From Acrasis kona (taxonomy: Eukaryota > Heterolobosea > Eutetramitea > Acrasida > Acrasidae), in the NCBI GenBank assembly GCA_026419775.2, contig JAOPGA020001523.1:1-31516 (forward strand): a stretch of DNA of 31,516 nt, in the 5' to 3' direction. Below are positions 19,138 through 29,017 of the stretch, piece by piece. The notes under the pieces were generated by a model. It worked only from the letters and a program-made list of their open reading frames with translations, did not search any database and was not told where the DNA came from. The first letter of the stretch is position 1. Each line of letters begins with the position of its first letter. Both the position numbers and the translations under genes were made by a program.

Positions 19138-19549
19138 GGAGCCAGTGTTGCTGGGTGACTTCCGCCTCAAAGAGGTCAAACTTGTAGGTTAAGGACTTGT
19201 GTTGTGTTGTTTTTAATGTATTTTTGACAGCAGGTGCAACTTTGATTTTATATCGTTGAGTTCCACTAGAACTCAACTGGTATGGAATTGAACAATCATC
19301 AAAAATATTTGAAGTCTCATTGTTGTAAATATCATATTAAAAATGTTTAAGTAATGGCAGGTTTTTTTGTTTCAAAGCAATAGCCCAAGCCTTGAATGCT
19401 TAATCAAAATCAAATGTCGTATTTGACATTTTATTTCCATCTTCCTAAAAGAGGAATAAATATTTTATTATTATGTTTTATTTTTAGTCGCAGAACCTAT
19501 AAAAAGATTGCGACAATTATCTTCTCCCTACACAAAAAAACACAACAAC
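19138..19549. other. intergenic, promoter of the six-TM gene
   Basis: No coding frame supported. Contains an 8-bp inverted repeat, TTGAGTTC (19256-19263) and GAACTCAA (19269-19276) with a 5-nt loop, and the TATA box at 19498. Otherwise AT-rich spacer. Confidence 0.5.
19498..19506 (+). promoter_or_regulatory. TATA box of the six-TM gene
   Basis: TATAAAAAG ends 43 bases before the ATG at 19550, nearly the same spacing as the GH16 TATA box, implying a leader of only about 15 nt. Confidence 0.5.
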
Positions 19550-20380
19550 ATGTCTTCAGCAAACACACTATTACCAACAACTGTTCCAACAAAAGTTCTA
19601 GACGGACCAGGAGCAACTACCGTCACTCAAACAACAGTTACACAAACAGCTTATGCAGCACCAGTCGAAGCCAAAGCTCAAGTATTATCTCAAATAATGG
19701 GCGCTCTCATGGGTCTATCCATGTTCATTGGTGGCGTTCTTCTATTAGTTGGCGCTGCAATTAGTTTAGCAGACTTTGGATACCATTATGTCGCCAGTGG
19801 TGTTCTCTGGATTATTGCCTTCTCCTTCTTCACATTGGCATCTGTGTTCTCCTTTATTGGAGGATTCGACTTGGGAAACAAGAATTCAAGAACACCATAC
19901 CACTTTTTAAACATTATTGGAAGCATCGCCTTCTTCTTGGGAAGCATTCTTATGATTATTGGTGCCGCTTTATGGTTATCAGGCACAGACAGATTTGACA
20001 CTTTCAACGCCGGAACTATTATTTGGATTATTGGTTCTTCATTGATCCTTGCCTACTTCCTCCTCAGAAACTATGGTGCCATTGTGGATGGTATTTACTT
20101 GTACCACACCTACATGAACAACTTGACCAGCCGCACTAACGGAGCCACCACCTTCGAAGTTGCACCAAAGAGTTTGATCTCAAGTTTATATTTGAACGGT
20201 ATTGCAACGGTTATGTACACCGTCGCTTCAGTTCTATTGTTGTTAGGTGCCATCGCATGGACTAGTTTCCTCAGAACTTTCTTCAGCAGATCATTCCAAA
20301 CCGAAGCTGGTGTCTTGTGGGTCATTGCTGGTTCCTTGTACCTAATCGCCGGACTGTTACAAATCGCAGCACGTAGATAA
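19550..20380 (+). CDS. six-transmembrane protein built of three two-helix repeats
   Basis: 276 aa from the ATG after the TATA box; the frame is open 14 codons further but the Thr/Gln-rich cytosolic start at 19550 is natural. Helices at about 47-72, 84-104, 120-143, 155-174, 214-239 and 252-273. The second helix of each pair carries the same motif: SGVLWIIAFSF (83), AGTIIWIIGSSL (154) and AGVLWVIAGSL (253). The first helices also resemble each other (xFxGGVLLLVGA, FLGSILMIIGAALW, ASVLLLLGAIAW). The protein therefore looks like an internal triplication of a two-helix unit resembling the bacterial/protist YrhK-like fold. Function unknown. One predicted N-glycosylation site (NLTS) lies in the 4-5 loop. 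The stop is followed by AAATAAAATTG. Confidence 0.65.
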   Translation: MSSANTLLPTTVPTKVLDGPGATTVTQTTVTQTAYAAPVEAKAQVLSQIMGALMGLSMFIGGVLLLVGAAISLADFGYHYVASGVLWIIAFSFFTLASVFSFIGGFDLGNKNSRTPYHFLNIIGSIAFFLGSILMIIGAALWLSGTDRFDTFNAGTIIWIIGSSLILAYFLLRNYGAIVDGIYLYHTYMNNLTSRTNGATTFEVAPKSLISSLYLNGIATVMYTVASVLLLLGAIAWTSFLRTFFSRSFQTEAGVLWVIAGSLYLIAGLLQIAARR

Positions 20381-20832
20381 ATGTAAATAAAATTGATTTT
20401 GTTTTATTCAAGCTCTCGTCCTTCTGTGAATGTCCCGTTATTGACAAGGAATGTTACCTGCACAACTCCATTCCATCCTTACGTTCACTTTTTGCATACA
20501 AGCCATGTTTTGATTTTTGAAATTACATAGAATGACGAGGACAACATGTTTTAATATCATCAAGGGCATGTTTTTTGACGATATTAGAGTGTTACTGATA
20601 ATGGTCTCTTCCTCGCAACATAAATATTTAAAGTGTGCAAATTAAAGAATACCAGTATATTTGTGACATGATTGACAGGATAACTGATTTACAATAAAGA
20701 TTCTCTGGCTGTGTTGCGGACTTTTTAATTCATGCCTGATTTGAATTCTTTCACACAAAATTGATTGATTTGATTTCAGGTTCAAATAGCGGTTGAGTGG
20801 GTGTAAACGACAAACCAAAAATTAAAAATAAA
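20381..20832. other. intergenic
   Basis: About 450 bases, AT-rich, containing the polyadenylation region of the six-TM gene and the promoter of the RNase T2 gene. I see no gene, repeat or clear TATA box. Confidence 0.5.
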
Positions 20833-21525
20833 ATGTCCAAGCTTGTTGTAGCCGTCTTGGTGTTGGCAACTGCAACATTCATCGCCGCCGAACCACTTTC
20901 ATTGGCCAAGATTGTTGAGGAAAGAAAGCCAAGCAGAGACGACCACTTCGATTACTTCTACTTGAGCATGCAATGGCCAGGTTCATTGTGCCGTTTCTTG
21001 CACCCTTGCCGTGTTCCTGAACATTATGCAAACAACTTCACTATTCACGGTCTATGGCCACAACGTAAAGACGGAAGCTACCCATCAAACTGCAAATCCA
21101 GCGCAGGAAGATTCGACTATGATCAAATTGAGTCCTTGGCAACAGACTTGCACCACTACTGGTACGATTTCAAAGAAGACGGAACTAACTTCTGGGCCCA
21201 CGAATGGAACAAGCACGGTGTCTGTGCAACCAGTTTGGAAGCCACCAACACTCAATTGAAGTACTTCCGTACTACCTTGAACCTTGCCAAGTACACCCCC
21301 ATCACTGCTGCTTTAGCCAAAGGAGGTGTTGTTCCAGGAGACAAGGAATACCCATTAGAACAAGTTGAAAACGCATTCCTAGAAAACCTCGGCGGTATTC
21401 CAGAAATGATTTGCGACTTTGACGGCACCGTTAAGGAGTTCAGATTCTGCTTCAGCAAGGACCTTAAGCTCTTCGACTGTCAACGCAAATCACACTGTGA
21501 CCACCTCGTCTTCCCCTCCGTGTAA
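20833..21525 (+). CDS. secreted/lysosomal ribonuclease T2
   Basis: 230 aa with a signal peptide (MSKLVVAVLVLATATFIAA). Cleaves single-stranded RNA to 2',3'-cyclic phosphates, in the lysosome or outside. Both active-site segments are exact: CAS I FTIHGLWPQ (His72) and CAS II FWAHEWNKHGVC (His123, Glu124, His128). Eight or more cysteines (SLCRFLHPC, SNC, GVC, ICDF, RFCF, DCQRKSHC) fit the conserved disulfides. A start at 20797 in the same frame would put a charged extension before the signal, so the ATG at 20833 is preferred. In a bacterivore the enzyme would digest prey RNA and salvage phosphate. Converges on the NEF1-like gene, 177 bp away. TAAATAATAAA follows the last codon. Confidence 0.95.
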   Translation: MSKLVVAVLVLATATFIAAEPLSLAKIVEERKPSRDDHFDYFYLSMQWPGSLCRFLHPCRVPEHYANNFTIHGLWPQRKDGSYPSNCKSSAGRFDYDQIESLATDLHHYWYDFKEDGTNFWAHEWNKHGVCATSLEATNTQLKYFRTTLNLAKYTPITAALAKGGVVPGDKEYPLEQVENAFLENLGGIPEMICDFDGTVKEFRFCFSKDLKLFDCQRKSHCDHLVFPSV

Positions 21526-21702
21526 ATAATAAAATTCCATGTGTTTTTTGTTAATAATTCCATGTTGAATAATTGCTGTTGTCACAGTCTCTTTAGCTGT
21601 GATGGTGTCCTATGATTCACAGTGATGACCGGTAGGGATTTGTTTCTATCAACGCATAATCGATGAAGAAGATATTGTGTTAAATAATATGTTTATTCTT
21701 GT

Positions 21703-24700
21703 TTACATCAAAATGCTGCTCTGTCTTACAAACTGTGATGTGACAAATAACTGCAACAATGCTTCACCTACACCAGTCAATCCAACATAATACAAACTAT
21801 TCCAGCCATCCCAAGCGGACCACAGACAAACAAAAATACTCAATGGTAGGGACAATAATACATACCTCACATCAGGTCTCCTCAACCTGTACAAGAAACT
21901 CATTGCAAATATTTGACTAGGAGCCCCGAGCATGAACAATAGTAATTTAGAGAGGAAATCAAAGATGACTGGTTCTTGACTAGTGGCGAACATGTGAGCA
22001 CAATCTCTAGCGAAGAATGCCATTAAAAATGATTGCATTATTGCCAAGCATACTGTGTATCGATGCTCATCTTGAAGTCTATTAAACACCTTACTATCCC
22101 TACTTAGGAGCAGGTACAGTCCACTCACAATCAAATACAATTCATATTTAAGTGGAGATAGCCACATCACCAAACCAACTGCCAAAACATGTGAAACAAT
22201 GGTTGCTTCATTTGATGCGATGGCTAATTCTAGACTACCAGGGACTGCATCAACATTTTTATTAGAAGGACCATCTTGTAACCTCTGTTTACCAGCAATT
22301 AGAGGACTACCGCTCAACTTGAATTTGATCAGAATTGCAATGAACACGTTAATAATGCAGTGAATGCCAATGATTGCCACCACATGATTAACGACAAACT
22401 CGCTGTCTCCTACATACAAGGATAATATAGAAACAGGCAGACATGCAATGAAACAAGAATACAAAGTCAAGCACAAGGAGTGGTTACTTCTAAAGTGCGC
22501 TGTGTAGATTACAAAACTAGCAATCAAGAAAGAAGTAGTCATCGCTATCATCGTAAGCCATGAGGCACTTCTCAAATAAGCATGATTAAAACAGATACCC
22601 GCCATAAGGCCGTATACTGCATAAATAAACACACGATAGAATTTATGTTTATTAATATGAATCAGTTCCAACCAAGAAGCCATCATCAAGGCAACCGTGA
22701 CCATTAGACACCAAGGAACCAACTCCGACACGCCCATCTTTAACGTACTTTCGCTTTCGCTACCAATACTGATGAAATCCATTGTTGGTGCAATAAAGAC
22801 CCAAATGATACCCATTGCACTAACGTACAAGTTCACACGTTGAATTAATACATTCTTAGGCATGAGAGAAACACTTAGTGGTAATATGCACAAGCCCCAA
22901 ACAAACAAAAATCCACCCATAACCCGACTAGTAGTGATGGGATAGTAACCAACATCAACTACCATCATAAGCAATCTTTCAATCACTATGTGTCTTGTAA
23001 TAAATAAACTTATTCCACAACATGTCAGATAGATCCATGCTTGTGTTTGCGTCATTTTTTCTTCTTGGTGACTATATAGATAGATTCTGGCGAGAGGAAC
23101 AAGAGCAATAAAGGTAGCAATGATTGACAGGTGCTGATAGGGTGCCATCAAGATCGAGATTTTACTCAAATAAATGGACAACAAAATTGCACATGTATTC
23201 GTGCTAATCTTATCATCGGTGAACAGAGAATGAGACATGCAAACACCAACACCACTAGTGAACAAGACTAAAAAGGAAGAATAATTCAAGTCAACTGGAT
23301 GCAACAATTGTTCTAAAACACACAACAACAGACTGGTAGTGATGAGTACGATTTGGGTGCCGGGAACTTTATTAATTGTCATCGGAACACAGGCAGCACA
23401 TAAGGCTACGAATAAAATCATTAAATATGTTAAATGTGTAATGTTGAATGTTAACTGTGCAAAAGTAACGTCAAATTGAAGGAACCAGAAATTCTTAACA
23501 AGCCAATGGAACAACATGGTAATGAACAATGCTGCCGACGCAATGAACTGATTCCAATTGTGAGTGAATAGAAAGGCTGTCGTCATGTACGTAAATGCAG
23601 TAGGTAAGGGAATGAACCAAAGTGGAAGTCCGATCGCTAATGACAAAAGTGCTGCTGCTGAGGTACTAAAAGTGATGATGAAGAGCTTTCCTGTTGTGTT
23701 CCATTCCCCATCTGTACATAATAAAAATGAATAATCTTTAAAAAATACTTACAAATGATCATGGCCAGCAATGTAATAGCACAATACAATACACCAGTTA
23801 CAAGGATGTAACTCCAAGGAGAAGGGACCGCCAGCAAGTATGGATACCTCTGAAATATGATCCTTGCCTCAAACCAAGAAAGTAGTACTGAAACGCAAAC
23901 AAGAGCGGTTCCGTATCGATGCTTGTTGCCAATGTAACGAAAGTCGGCCCACCATAGATACTTGTCAGGAGCTGATATCAAAAACAGCAGAGGAATTGCC
24001 ATCAAGACCGAAACGTTCAAGGTGTGTCCGATACCAGCAAAAAATGCAATGGTTCTGTGATGGACGCTCCAATACAATACAGCTGGTAGGAACATGCACA
24101 AAAAGCATAAAAGTTGGGCTTCTGCAGGCTCTTGAATGTATGCATGGTACAGAGGGATAGTTCTTTTGGAAGGTGTTGTGGGAGTAAGTGTGTTGGTGCT
24201 GATGATTGTTAAAAAATTAACTGAAACATGTTGTTTACCTTAAAGGTGCTATTGGTGTCGCCAACAATGATTTGAATGAACTTTTGGTCCTAACAACAAA
24301 TAAATGTACTAATAAACACATGATGCCGCACAAATAGAACGGTGCGTTTTGTATGCCGACCATTCCAACAACAACGCTCATAAGAAGCGGTATGGAGACG
24401 ACGGGTAGCATTGAAAAGAGAATTCTCTCTGAGATGAGTGCAATATCTGGTGACCACCTTCTGAACCAAGAAGACTGAAGTGTTCCATACACTCCAACTA
24501 GGATGGCAAATCTAAAATGATTATAAAAAATTACTATTGGCACTTACAACGACCCGTGTATCAAGATGAAAAAGTTGAAGAAGGAAACGAAAAGAATAGA
24601 AAAACTTGTGATGTAGATTGACATCCAAAATAATGACAGCGCTCCCCAAAACGCGATCAATGATAACTTCTTGCGCCCCAGAAAATCCAATACGTACATT

Positions 24701-25024
24701 ACATTTAAGCCAATAATAAGGACCGATAGTGAACTACATGTTTTAATGTTTTTGTACGATGTAAAAGAATTTACTATTTTCCAGTCAGTGAGGTAATAGG
24801 TAGAATGGATGTAATTAGAATAAATAAAATTCTTGCATTATATAAAAATGTTCCTTCAGTATATACAACACTAATGCAACAGTTAGTTAATGAAGCGTGT
24901 TGTTTTACTTTGATCGATTCCCAATGGGTTGTGTTGATATGTGTGGGAGAATTTGTTGTGGTGTTTGAGACGTAGGTGTCTCTGTCTGTGCGTTCCTCTG
25001 ACGGAGAGACACAAAGGGTATCAT
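21703..25024 (-). CDS. NEF1 (No Exine Formation 1) family polytopic membrane protein
   Basis: Six exons, read downwards: 25024-24909, 24870-24775, 24733-24548, 24511-24239, 24198-23753, 23711-21703. Introns are 38, 41, 36, 40 and 41 nt, all GTAA...AG, and every phase agrees; 1041 aa. A polar N-terminus with QTETPTSQTPQQ is followed by about 20 membrane helices. Segments recalled from plant NEF1 recur in order: NARILF, GLNVMYVLDFLGRK, ERILFSMLPV with NAPFYL, WWADF, then late LYLLLSRDSKVF with EHRYTV, and DFLSKLLLFMLGAPSQI. Arabidopsis NEF1 is a plastid-envelope-associated protein needed for pollen-wall formation and lipid accumulation; its molecular activity is not known. Here a role in membrane or lipid homeostasis is inference. 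Shares a 439-bp divergent promoter region with PLK4. The minus-strand AATAAA lies just after the stop, about 21690. Confidence 0.75.
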
Positions 25025-25463
25025 CTCTTCACTGGTTGACGGAACAACTTTGTAAATCAGAAATCTTCTGATAATCCTTGAGACTGAAAATGTTGAACAG
25101 AGACGAAAGTTGTGACATGTCCTGACACTAAGAACTATAAACTTGCATCAAATATCCAAGGTAAGAAGGTTTCGTAATTCTATTAGAGTTAACTATTGGT
25201 TTATTAAATTTTATGTTTATTTTTGATGACAAATGTTTAGGGTATTTGTATACTATACAATCGTGCATTTCTACTTTTTAAGTAACCATTTTATATCCTT
25301 GAACATTGAACAATTTGACGCATCTTGTCAAGATTTCCTTCACTTTTTGTTAGGCCTTGCCTATGGCATCATACTCGATGGTTCATCCATTCATCATGAT
25401 ACGAACTTACGTCTCCCGCTTCTTTCAATATTCCCCACCAAAAAAACGGTCAACCCACAAAAA
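25025..25463. other. divergent promoter region of the NEF1-like and PLK4-like genes
   Basis: The kinase frame is open leftwards to about 25233, but the translation there is hydrophobic and unlike a kinase leader, so I treat it as untranslated. A GTAAGA...GTTTAG stretch (about 25160-25240) could be a leader intron. No TATA box stands out. Confidence 0.45.
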
Positions 25464-27507
25464 ATGAGCAAAGCCTTTAATGCAGACTGCAAGTTGCTTA
25501 AAAACAGATTGCTGTATGGAGACAATATAAAGGTATAATAACCACGTTGGTATGTTGTATTCTAATTCACAGGACTACACAAACCAAATATTCATCGGGA
25601 GGGGTGGCTTTGCAAAAGTCTACAAAGCAACGTCGAGGCACACAAAGGAGGTTGTCGCGATAAAACAAATAGACAAGGAAGAAGCGACCAAAAACAACCA
25701 TCTTAAACACATACAACAAGAATTAGAAAACCACCTCAACATGGAGCACCCACACATTGTTAAATTATATCACTTTTTTGAAGACGACGTAAACTTATAT
25801 TTGGTGATGGAGTATTGCGAGAAGGGTGACCTTTCAAGCATGCTGTAAGTTACTCACGCTTTTAAACGTTCATCACAGTTTTTTTAAGAAGAACAAAACG
25901 CACGTCGACGTCGCGGTGTAAAAGCTACATTAGACAACTCGTCCTCGCTCTAATGCACTTACAGGAGCACGGAATCATACATCGCGATTTAAAACTAGCA
26001 AACATACTCCTTACCAAAGACGACCAAATCGTAAGTAACATCACGCCTTAAGCTAAGCCAACTGTTTTTAGAAATTAGGAGATTTTGGTCTCTCCATAAA
26101 AGTAGAATCAAAGAATGAAGAGCGGCGGTCTCAGTTAGGTACCGCTAACTACATGGCATAGTAAGAAGTCTTTTAAAAAATGAAAATTAACAATCATAAA
26201 CAGTGAATTGGTACAAAACAAAAGTTATGGAATGACCGCAGATAATTGGTCGTTAGGATGTGTAATTTATACATTGTTAGTGGGAGAAACGCCCTTTGGA
26301 CAGGGTTTATCCACCAAAGCAACAACTGATAAAATCAAGAGATTAGATTACAACATACCTGATGACATTCCTAGCGATGCAAGGGATTTGATTAAGAATT
26401 TACTCAACCCCAATGCTCAAGAGAGGTTATCTCTATCAGAAGTACAAAGACATCCCTTTATCAGTTCACAACATTATGAACCCATTAGTCCATCTAGGTA
26501 AATTAAACATGAAAAATAGCTAAATATTAATAATTTGTAGCTCCACTAATAGCACATCTACAAATGTATCATGCACTACGGCTAGATCTTCCATATTCTT
26601 TACGGCTGAAGAACTTACGAAATCAGCAGCTACAGCCGTAGCAATGCCAAAAATAACCGCCAAATGCATAGCTCCATTCGAACGCTCTTCAAAGAAAGTT
26701 GACATCAACATCAACAAAGAAGGAGAGGTATTCGCGTGGATCAACAAGACATCGAAGGAATATCACATTTCTAGCGATGGAGAGCTCATTACTTACATCT
26801 CGACTCATAAACCTCCTCGTTACTACAATCTGGTCAACCTGCCATCGCGTAGAAAAAGGGATTATATGAAGATCCATCGATTAATAGAAGTAATCAAAGC
26901 TAATACAGTGAAAAAGAGAATTAATGTGGGTAACTGTAGATGTCTGTTAATGCAGAATGGTGTGCTTCCAAATATAGAATTGGAAGTTGACAACCAAAGC
27001 ATCAAACTGGTTTATGAACGTGATGCAAGTATCATTCTTGTGAAGATGCCCACAAAGTGTATCAAATTAAAGTTGACCGACGATTTATCCAAAATACACA
27101 GTAGCAGAATTGATTCAATAATGGACATGATGAACAATGGAGTCATACATCAAGATTTTGAATTACAAGAGGAAGCAGATTTAATCGATTACCACCCAAT
27201 ACCGATGCTCATCAAGAACCTCAAAAAGAGTTTGGTAGAATTTTCGACATTGACTGGTAGTGATAGGATGGACATGACACAGTCCACAAGAAATGCTATT
27301 TCGAAGGCAATTGATGGATTGGACACCAGTGCATCTAGTTGCGATGACGCTCCCTCCATTTCGAGTTTAAATGGTACATTCTCTAGTACAGAACTTTGTA
27401 CACCTCCTCATAGTCCACAGAGTGCTGGAACCGCAGATGATGCTGTTTGGTCTGACATGATGGAAAGAGATGGAGGTTTGCACTTTTCAAAAACAAAAAG
27501 AAGGTAA
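25464..27507 (+). CDS. PLK4: Polo-like kinase, PLK4/SAK type
   Basis: Six exons: 25464-25532, 25573-25844, 25879-26030, 26072-26160, 26204-26497, 26541-27507; introns 34-43 nt; about 613 aa. Ser/Thr kinase domain with IGRGGFAKV (31-39), VAIK (Lys54), HRDLKLAN (148-155) and DFGLS (168-172). The activation segment ends YMAYE instead of the usual APE. WSLGCVIYTLLVGETPF follows. Residues about 327-500 resemble the PLK4 cryptic polo box (PKITAKCIAPF, YMKIHRLIEVIK, CRCLLMQNG). PLK4 triggers centriole/basal-body duplication. The third polo box expected at the C-terminus is not seen; the last 110 residues are Ser/Thr-rich and may carry phosphodegrons. Exon 3 has one base too many: with six instead of seven T at 25879-25885 the frame is continuous. 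Read as PLK4, PLK1 being second choice. Confidence 0.75.
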
Positions 27508-27724
27508 AGGTTCTACTGTTTGACCTGAAGGTGATGGATTGCATGTGTTGTCGGAGTGGTTATACTAAAGAAGGAATAGGTTGAACTTGTAATAAAATTG
27601 TTTGAATTTATTTGATGAGATTTTGTGATTTACACCAAATACGGACCAGTGTGTTATCTTGTCAGGGTGCAATTACAAAGTAATTGAGTAAACCAATTTT
27701 TGAAAACAGAAAACCCGCAACTCA

Positions 27725-28819
27725 ATGAACACTATTGTTTACTGTTTGATCACACTTGCGTGTGCATCACTCATCGCGGGTCAAAATACATTCAAATCAG
27801 TCAGTGTGGTATACAGGAATACTAATTATTCACCATCAAATGTTAACTTGTACGTCGACACGACACGCAGGAGATTGGTCGTGTCAAATTTCGCTGGTCC
27901 CAACGTAGTCAGAGTGGTTATGGATTCAAACGTCGCAACAGTTGGTCAGTTATTGAATGCCGATACACAAGGAGGTGGAGTAATTGATGCCAATGGAAAT
28001 TACTTTGTATACAGTTGCTTCAATGGCAAGGCATACTTTAATAGCTACGATGTCACTTCAATGACCTCGAGATTCAACAGCCTCGCAAACGGAGTCTCGT
28101 GCGCCGAAATCCCTAATTGTATGACCCTTGACTCCAGTTCAAGAACTGCCATATTCACCCTTGCCTCTTCAAACACTGTTGGTCTCGTCAACATTGACAC
28201 AGGCGCTTTTGTCAACACAAATGTCGCCTCATTGAATGACGGCAAATTCTCATGCACGTTCAACAATTTGAACAGGACAGCATACTTTGCCGGCAGTCAA
28301 GGATCAATCACCGCCGTCACCCTTACCGGTGCCAACGGTACACAAATCAATAACATCCCTGTCGACGGCACTTTTAGTCAAATCAAGTATACCACGCCCA
28401 TACTCAGTTATGACAATGTCAACCAAGAATTGTACTTGACAGCAAGAGGAAATGAAACAGTCATTACAAGGTATTCCCCATCAACCAAAAGGTGGTCAGC
28501 CGTAAGGAACCAACTAGGAGAGCCAAACGGAATTTTGGTTGACTCTACTTTTAACACTGCATATGCCTTCACAGATAGGTTCACATTGACGACACCCGAT
28601 GCCAACTTTACGCAATTACAAAGTTCTCCCATCAACGCATGGTCATTGAAAGGAGTAGGCTACACCGATGTATCGACGGCAACAGGAACAACATCAGCTT
28701 ACACTTTGGTCAACGACATTGCACAAGTTGTCTTGTTGTCACCAACAAGCTCCGCCACTACCCATTCATTCGTGATTGGAATCATTGTTTCCTTGTTCGT
28801 AACATTATTTGTTTTATAA
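27725..28819 (+). CDS. secreted beta-propeller-like protein with GPI-anchor-type tail
   Basis: 364 aa. Signal peptide MNTIVYCLITLACASLIAG. The body consists of repeating strand pairs of about 45-50 residues with Asp/Asn turns: NLYVDTTRRRLVVSNF, TLDSSSRTAIFTLA, FNNLNRTAYFAGS, SYDNVNQELYLTARG and VDSTFNTAYAF. This is the pattern of YVTN/NHL-type propellers, probably with six or seven blades. The C-terminus is Ser/Thr-rich followed by a hydrophobic end (SFVIGIIVSLFVTLFVL) with no charged residue after it, as in GPI-anchored surface proteins. Several NxS/T sequons are present. A cell-surface adhesion or recognition role is plausible but not shown. Single exon; TAATAAA at the stop. Confidence 0.7.
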   Translation: MNTIVYCLITLACASLIAGQNTFKSVSVVYRNTNYSPSNVNLYVDTTRRRLVVSNFAGPNVVRVVMDSNVATVGQLLNADTQGGGVIDANGNYFVYSCFNGKAYFNSYDVTSMTSRFNSLANGVSCAEIPNCMTLDSSSRTAIFTLASSNTVGLVNIDTGAFVNTNVASLNDGKFSCTFNNLNRTAYFAGSQGSITAVTLTGANGTQINNIPVDGTFSQIKYTTPILSYDNVNQELYLTARGNETVITRYSPSTKRWSAVRNQLGEPNGILVDSTFNTAYAFTDRFTLTTPDANFTQLQSSPINAWSLKGVGYTDVSTATGTTSAYTLVNDIAQVVLLSPTSSATTHSFVIGIIVSLFVTLFVL

Positions 28820-28823
28820 TAAA
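28817..28823 (+). terminator. stop codon fused to polyadenylation signal (TAATAAA)
   Basis: TAA stop 28817-28819 overlaps AATAAA 28818-28823. Confidence 0.5.
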
Positions 28824-29017
28824 AACCAAGTTTTTGAGAAATGTGTTGGACTTTTTATTTTTTCGTGTGTACCGCTGCCGAGTAGTCATCAAAGTAGAAC
28901 AATTTCGACCGTTCGTGCTGTATATGAGTTCTTCTTCCTAAATTGTTACAAAGATTCCTACAACAAAAATGGATATATAATGGAGAATTTGTGGAAACGA
29001 GGCGTTGACAATAAGCC

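Noticed and set aside
25233-25463. N-terminal extension of the PLK4-like kinase
   Set aside because: The extension is hydrophobic and unlike kinase leaders; the ATG at 25464 gives a short hydrophilic start directly before the kinase domain.
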